From an uncultured Clostridia bacterium (GTDB lineage Bacteria; Bacillota; Clostridia; TANB77; CAG-465): DNA of 64,000 bases. The DNA lies in assembly GCA_944387375.1 (NCBI GenBank), contig CALXEQ010000002.1, forward strand, positions 62,001-126,000, written 5' to 3'. Shown one piece after another: positions 61,901 through 64,000 of the stretch; the stretch's first letter is position 1, and each line of letters opens with the position of its first letter. Under the pieces are notes generated by a model. The model did no database searches, had not been told where the DNA came from, and worked only from the letters and a program-made list of their open reading frames with translations. Position numbers and translations under genes: made by a program.

Positions 61901-62804
61901 TTAATACTGATATCCTCTCTTTTCTTTCTTTTTCGTTTTTTTCTTTTAATTCTTGATTTTTTAATTCAATATCTAATTTATTTTCATTATAATATTTTCT
62001 ATCCTCATATATTATATCTTCTCTACCAATTTTTCTTAAATAATAAATATATCCTGCTATTTCTATAGGACACATTTCTAAACCACATTTATCTGTTTGA
62101 CAAGGATTAAAAGTTAAAGTTGTAGCTCTATTAATACATAATTTTTTACCATTATCTTTTTCTTTATTTTGCTCTTCAATCGTTTCAGTAGTAAGTATTT
62201 TAAAATCTTCACAGTTATATTTAGTATCAATAACTACTCTATTTTTATCTGATAATCTATTTCTAACATAAATACAATTTTTATCCACTAATTTTTTTGC
62301 TAAATTATAATACTTTTTAGAAACATTTTTTAATCCGTTTTCTACTTTAAGATTAAATTCAAAATAATCATTAACTTCATTTTTTTGTCTAAATTCATTT
62401 CTATCTTTAAATGCTGAATCTAACATATCATTATCATTTAAATATCTTATATATGCTGCAACCAATTTGGGACATTTTTCATATTTACAATTTTCACACA
62501 TAAAGTCCCTATTAATTCTAGTTACCATTTTTCTTCTATTAGATGTAATAATATCTTTTAAATCACCATTTTTAAATTTTTCATATAGTTCTTTAGTTGT
62601 TGTTTTATAATCACATAATGAATTTATATTTGACTCTATGATTATATCTTTTAATTCTTCTTGTTTTTCATCTTTATACTCAGGAATTATTTTTAGCTTT
62701 CCCTCTTTAATTATTAGTAAAGCTAAATTAATTGTATCATCTGAGAAATACCTTAATCCTTCTTTCCTATCCCACTTAAATTTATACTTTTTATCTTCAC
62801 TCAT
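58962..62804 (-). CDS. Tandem SpoVK/CbbX-type AAA+ protein fused to an FtsH-like M41 peptidase
   Basis: The 1280-residue soluble protein starts with a region (1 to about 290) holding two copies of a Cys motif: CENCKYEKCPKLVAAYIRYL near 98 and CQTDKCGLEMCPIEIAGYIYYL near 240, quoted here to CPIEIAGY. A helical region follows. AAA+ module 1 (about 575-800) has GNPGTGKTTIARIM and GVLFIDEAYTLAS. Module 2 (about 840-1080) repeats GNPGTGKTTVARII and GVLFIDEAYTLAD. The C-terminus has AAHEVGHAVVRLL, an HExxH zinc site, and the rest of an M41 domain (LAGMCAEKVFFGSYENGNSS). FtsH has one AAA+ domain and membrane anchors; this has two CbbX-like modules and none. GGGAGG precedes the ATG. Confidence 0.9.
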   Translation of the reverse strand: MSEDKKYKFKWDRKEGLRYFSDDTINLALLIIKEGKLKIIPEYKDEKQEELKDIIIESNINSLCDYKTTTKELYEKFKNGDLKDIITSNRRKMVTRINRDFMCENCKYEKCPKLVAAYIRYLNDNDMLDSAFKDRNEFRQKNEVNDYFEFNLKVENGLKNVSKKYYNLAKKLVDKNCIYVRNRLSDKNRVVIDTKYNCEDFKILTTETIEEQNKEKDNGKKLCINRATTLTFNPCQTDKCGLEMCPIEIAGYIYYLRKIGREDIIYEDRKYYNENKLDIELKNQELKEKNEKERKERISVLTQEFDDYKIPNIEKLIDIILNPNQQNLHCTIEGEDIVVKEKIENKIIDTLSKVNKIAGNRAFYRISLHNFAAMNAYRENVKSEETDINGIKYYTQGAINYTELKENRVYFLSNIKEFVQDYKSTLQSKNKSADIEIKQYKHAINLLTKMMYKNYIVLNGTEKEINELLEIDPKLQFIYQNYRFKIEDISLEEMYKLFIKLLKNELIDELKKSADTYKEQFVEYVSLNSNFVPFSNREFASYIAMYCNTKGRVEFPENMYKKETVEESLKNIIGLESVKDKIKSFEKYMLFQIKSKAKGLKLASTNMHMIFTGNPGTGKTTIARIMSKMLFDLGLIKENKLIEVERKDLVGEYVGQTAPKTSEVIRKAMGGVLFIDEAYTLASENKNDFSSEAIATLIKAMEDNKDELVVIFAGYKNEMQEFLRMNAGISSRIGYTFDFPDYTPDELVEIYNLKMQKMGFKIDKEINNQLLKICKYFSNKKNFGNGRFVDKISQETIIKHSQRENCDELLITLEDLPTIEEINNVKRSDNADTDKMLNELIGLTDLKEKIKEFKTYITFLNKIKNTDINIPSKNMHMIFTGNPGTGKTTVARIIAQMLFDLGIIHENKVIEVEKKDLIAPYVGQTPIKTSNVIESAMGGVLFIDEAYTLADSTDRGGYGKEAIATLIKAMEDNKDDLIVIFAGYKKEMGEFLDINPGITSRIGYIFDFKDYSDKELMEIFELKVSKANLILENEAKAEVMKIMKYFENVENIGNGRFVDRVLQETFLNHAKNCSDNLEIIKKEDIPTIKEITKLLLNGENMIDLDKISKDDLYRTAAHEVGHAVVRLLLTKKAGIKKITINAEGTGTLGYVRYSIASEGYTESKEELRNKIKISLAGMCAEKVFFGSYENGNSSDLKKATRIAEYMIRYYGMSDLGFAVINNMTSEVSKLVYIEENKILQECFEETIKLIEENKEKMINVVDYLMEKTEINEEELIEKFK

Positions 62805-63139
62805 TTTTTCCTCCCAAATGAATTTTATATAAAAGTACTTAATTTATATACCTCTCATAGTTTTACATCTTTTTAAGTGTCAATTTCTTCTTTATTACTG
62901 CATTTTTATTCATAAAAACTCATTTGTATAAATTATATCATATTATCTAATAATAATATACTTTTCTACTTATTTTATATAGAATATAATTTTTTTCTTT
63001 TATTTAAGGCTAATTAAAAAAACATTTACTTAAAAAGTAAATGTTTTTTGTCTAATAATATATAATACAATTTTAATTATCAATTTTAAAAGATAACCAT
63101 TAAGAAAAATCTATTTAAAAACACTTTAGAAATTTTTAA
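62805..63139. other. AT-rich gap between the AAA+/M41 and radical SAM genes
   Basis: This 335-base gap holds a terminator (63016-63049) for the radical SAM gene. On the minus strand a TATAAT (about 62941-62936) probably belongs to the AAA+/M41 promoter; its -35 is unclear. I found no credible small precursor-peptide gene in it. Confidence 0.5.
63016..63050 (-). terminator. Terminator after the radical SAM gene
   Basis: AAAAAACATTTACTT and AAGTAAATGTTTTTT (63017-63049) with an AAA loop; the pairing runs on into A/T-rich tails on both sides. Confidence 0.82.
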
Positions 63140-64000
63140 CTATTTGTTTTTATTCATATATTCAATCATTGCATTTATATACATTTTTTGAATATTACAT
63201 AATAGTTTATAGTCATTTTCTGCATAATATATTGCTCCTAAACATAGTCCTTGACAAATATTGTTATACAGACAATCTTTACATACGGTATCTCTTTTCT
63301 TTATTGCAGTTTCAAGTTGAGCTTTTTTTGCCCCCTTTACCATATGGCAAGGACTTCTTTTACCATCAACATCATATGCAAATCTACATATTCCTGCTTC
63401 ACAATTGTGCACTAGAGAATTGTTAAATGTCAATATATCATAATAATTAGATAATGGTACCATTCTTATAATCTTACCACTTTTTATATATTCAAAAAAT
63501 ATTTTAACTAACTCTGTTATTTGCTCCTGTAATTTTTCTAAGTACTCTTTATTATTTAAACTTAATTTTTCTCTTGATATATTAGGCTCAAAATGAATTT
63601 TTTTAAAGCCCAAATTAACTAAATACTTAAAAGTTTCAACTAATTCTAAACTATAAGGAGTAAAAGTAGCTCTTGCTGTAATTATTTTATTATCAACTTT
63701 TTCTAATAATTTCTTTATATTATTTTCTATAGAATAATAATGTTGCTTTCCTTTTGAATCTATAATTGGTCTTTGCTTATTTTGTACTTCATAGTTTCCA
63801 TCTATACTTATTTGAACAGAGTCAAAATTATTTTTACTTATAAAATCAATAATTTTGTCATTTAGTTTTAAAGCATTTGTTGAAATTGAAAATGTAAAAT
63901 TATAGTCTTTTAAACTATTACAATATTCTACAACCTCATAAATTAATTTCTCATTTAGTAATGGTTCTCCCCCAAAAAAACATATTTTTAATTTTTTGGT
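63140..64000 (-). CDS. Radical SAM/SPASM enzyme, C-terminal part (N-terminus outside window)
   Basis: The frame is open from the window edge for 286 residues. It begins in the radical SAM barrel with KICFFGGEPLLNEKLIYEVV, then TFSISTNALKLND and VQISIDGNYE. The CxxxCxxC cluster loop must lie outside. The C-terminal SPASM-like domain has eight Cys: NCEAGICRFAYDVDGKRSPC, then DTVCKDCLYNNICQGLCLG and LLCNI. SPASM enzymes carry extra iron-sulfur centres and modify peptides or proteins (RiPP maturases, sulfatase maturases). It is on the same strand as the AAA+/M41 gene and separated by a terminator. Confidence 0.88.
   Translation of the reverse strand, partial: TKKLKICFFGGEPLLNEKLIYEVVEYCNSLKDYNFTFSISTNALKLNDKIIDFISKNNFDSVQISIDGNYEVQNKQRPIIDSKGKQHYYSIENNIKKLLEKVDNKIITARATFTPYSLELVETFKYLVNLGFKKIHFEPNISREKLSLNNKEYLEKLQEQITELVKIFFEYIKSGKIIRMVPLSNYYDILTFNNSLVHNCEAGICRFAYDVDGKRSPCHMVKGAKKAQLETAIKKRDTVCKDCLYNNICQGLCLGAIYYAENDYKLLCNIQKMYINAMIEYMNKNK

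Noticed and set aside
62805-63139. RiPP precursor peptide between the radical SAM and AAA+/M41 genes
   Set aside because: No open frame with a Shine-Dalgarno and plausible core was found; the gap is A/T runs plus one terminator.

Overview
The window looks like a chromosomal segment from an AT-rich, endospore-forming member of the Clostridia (Firmicutes), probably an uncultured or gut-type lineage. The base composition is visibly very low in G+C (not computed). Ribosome binding sites are of the GGAGG type, and TTGACA/TATAAT promoters have 17-base spacers. SpoIIE is present, as are two collagen-like exosporium-type genes behind sigma-K-like promoters. A four-subunit 2-oxoacid:ferredoxin oxidoreductase and formate-tetrahydrofolate ligase indicate anaerobic metabolism. 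TAA, TAG and TGA are all used as ordinary stops.

Layout. 1-8 kb: end of a secreted surface protein, rpsO, an M23 envelope peptidase, an NfeD/SPFH membrane pair and dnaE. 8-19 kb: two small membrane proteins, spoIIE, an acidic protein with two AT-hook motifs, addB-scpB, and a ClpE-type chaperone. 19-26 kb: an anchored protein of unknown function, a BofC-like protein, comEC, then a spore-surface cassette (collagen-like gene, glycosyltransferase, second collagen-like gene). 26-36 kb: the gamma-delta-alpha-beta oxidoreductase operon, dinB, two unknown genes and smc. 36-42 kb: a locus with odd translation signals and a probable frameshift, a degenerate phospholipase-D-like protein, fhs, and a DnaB/RecA-like ATPase. 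42-48 kb: a complete BceRS-BceAB-type peptide-antibiotic resistance module with two matching operators. 48-52 kb: a 6S-like RNA, small membrane proteins, a PHP phosphoesterase, and six tRNA genes. 52-58 kb: a PAP2 phosphatase, an ABC1/UbiB-kinase operon, and a GH3 hexosaminidase. 58-64 kb: a frameshifted gene, a 1280-residue protein joining two SpoVK/CbbX-type AAA+ modules to an FtsH-type M41 protease domain, and the C-terminal part of a radical SAM/SPASM enzyme.

The most unusual items are these. (i) The double-AAA+/M41 fusion with a duplicated cysteine motif, next to a radical SAM/SPASM gene. (ii) Two TTACA-N4-TGTAA operators at the same distance from the -10 box in front of the two halves of the Bce-like module. 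(iii) An almost identical 29-base promoter/hairpin element in front of both collagen-like genes. (iv) A leader hairpin that separates a Shine-Dalgarno from its start codon, followed by a possible +1 shift at CCC-CGG. (v) Three reading-frame disruptions (36.4, 55.8 and 58.7 kb), any of which could be real, programmed or a sequence error.

No insertion sequence, prophage, CRISPR array or replication origin was recognised. All calls come from reading the sequence; no database search was possible.
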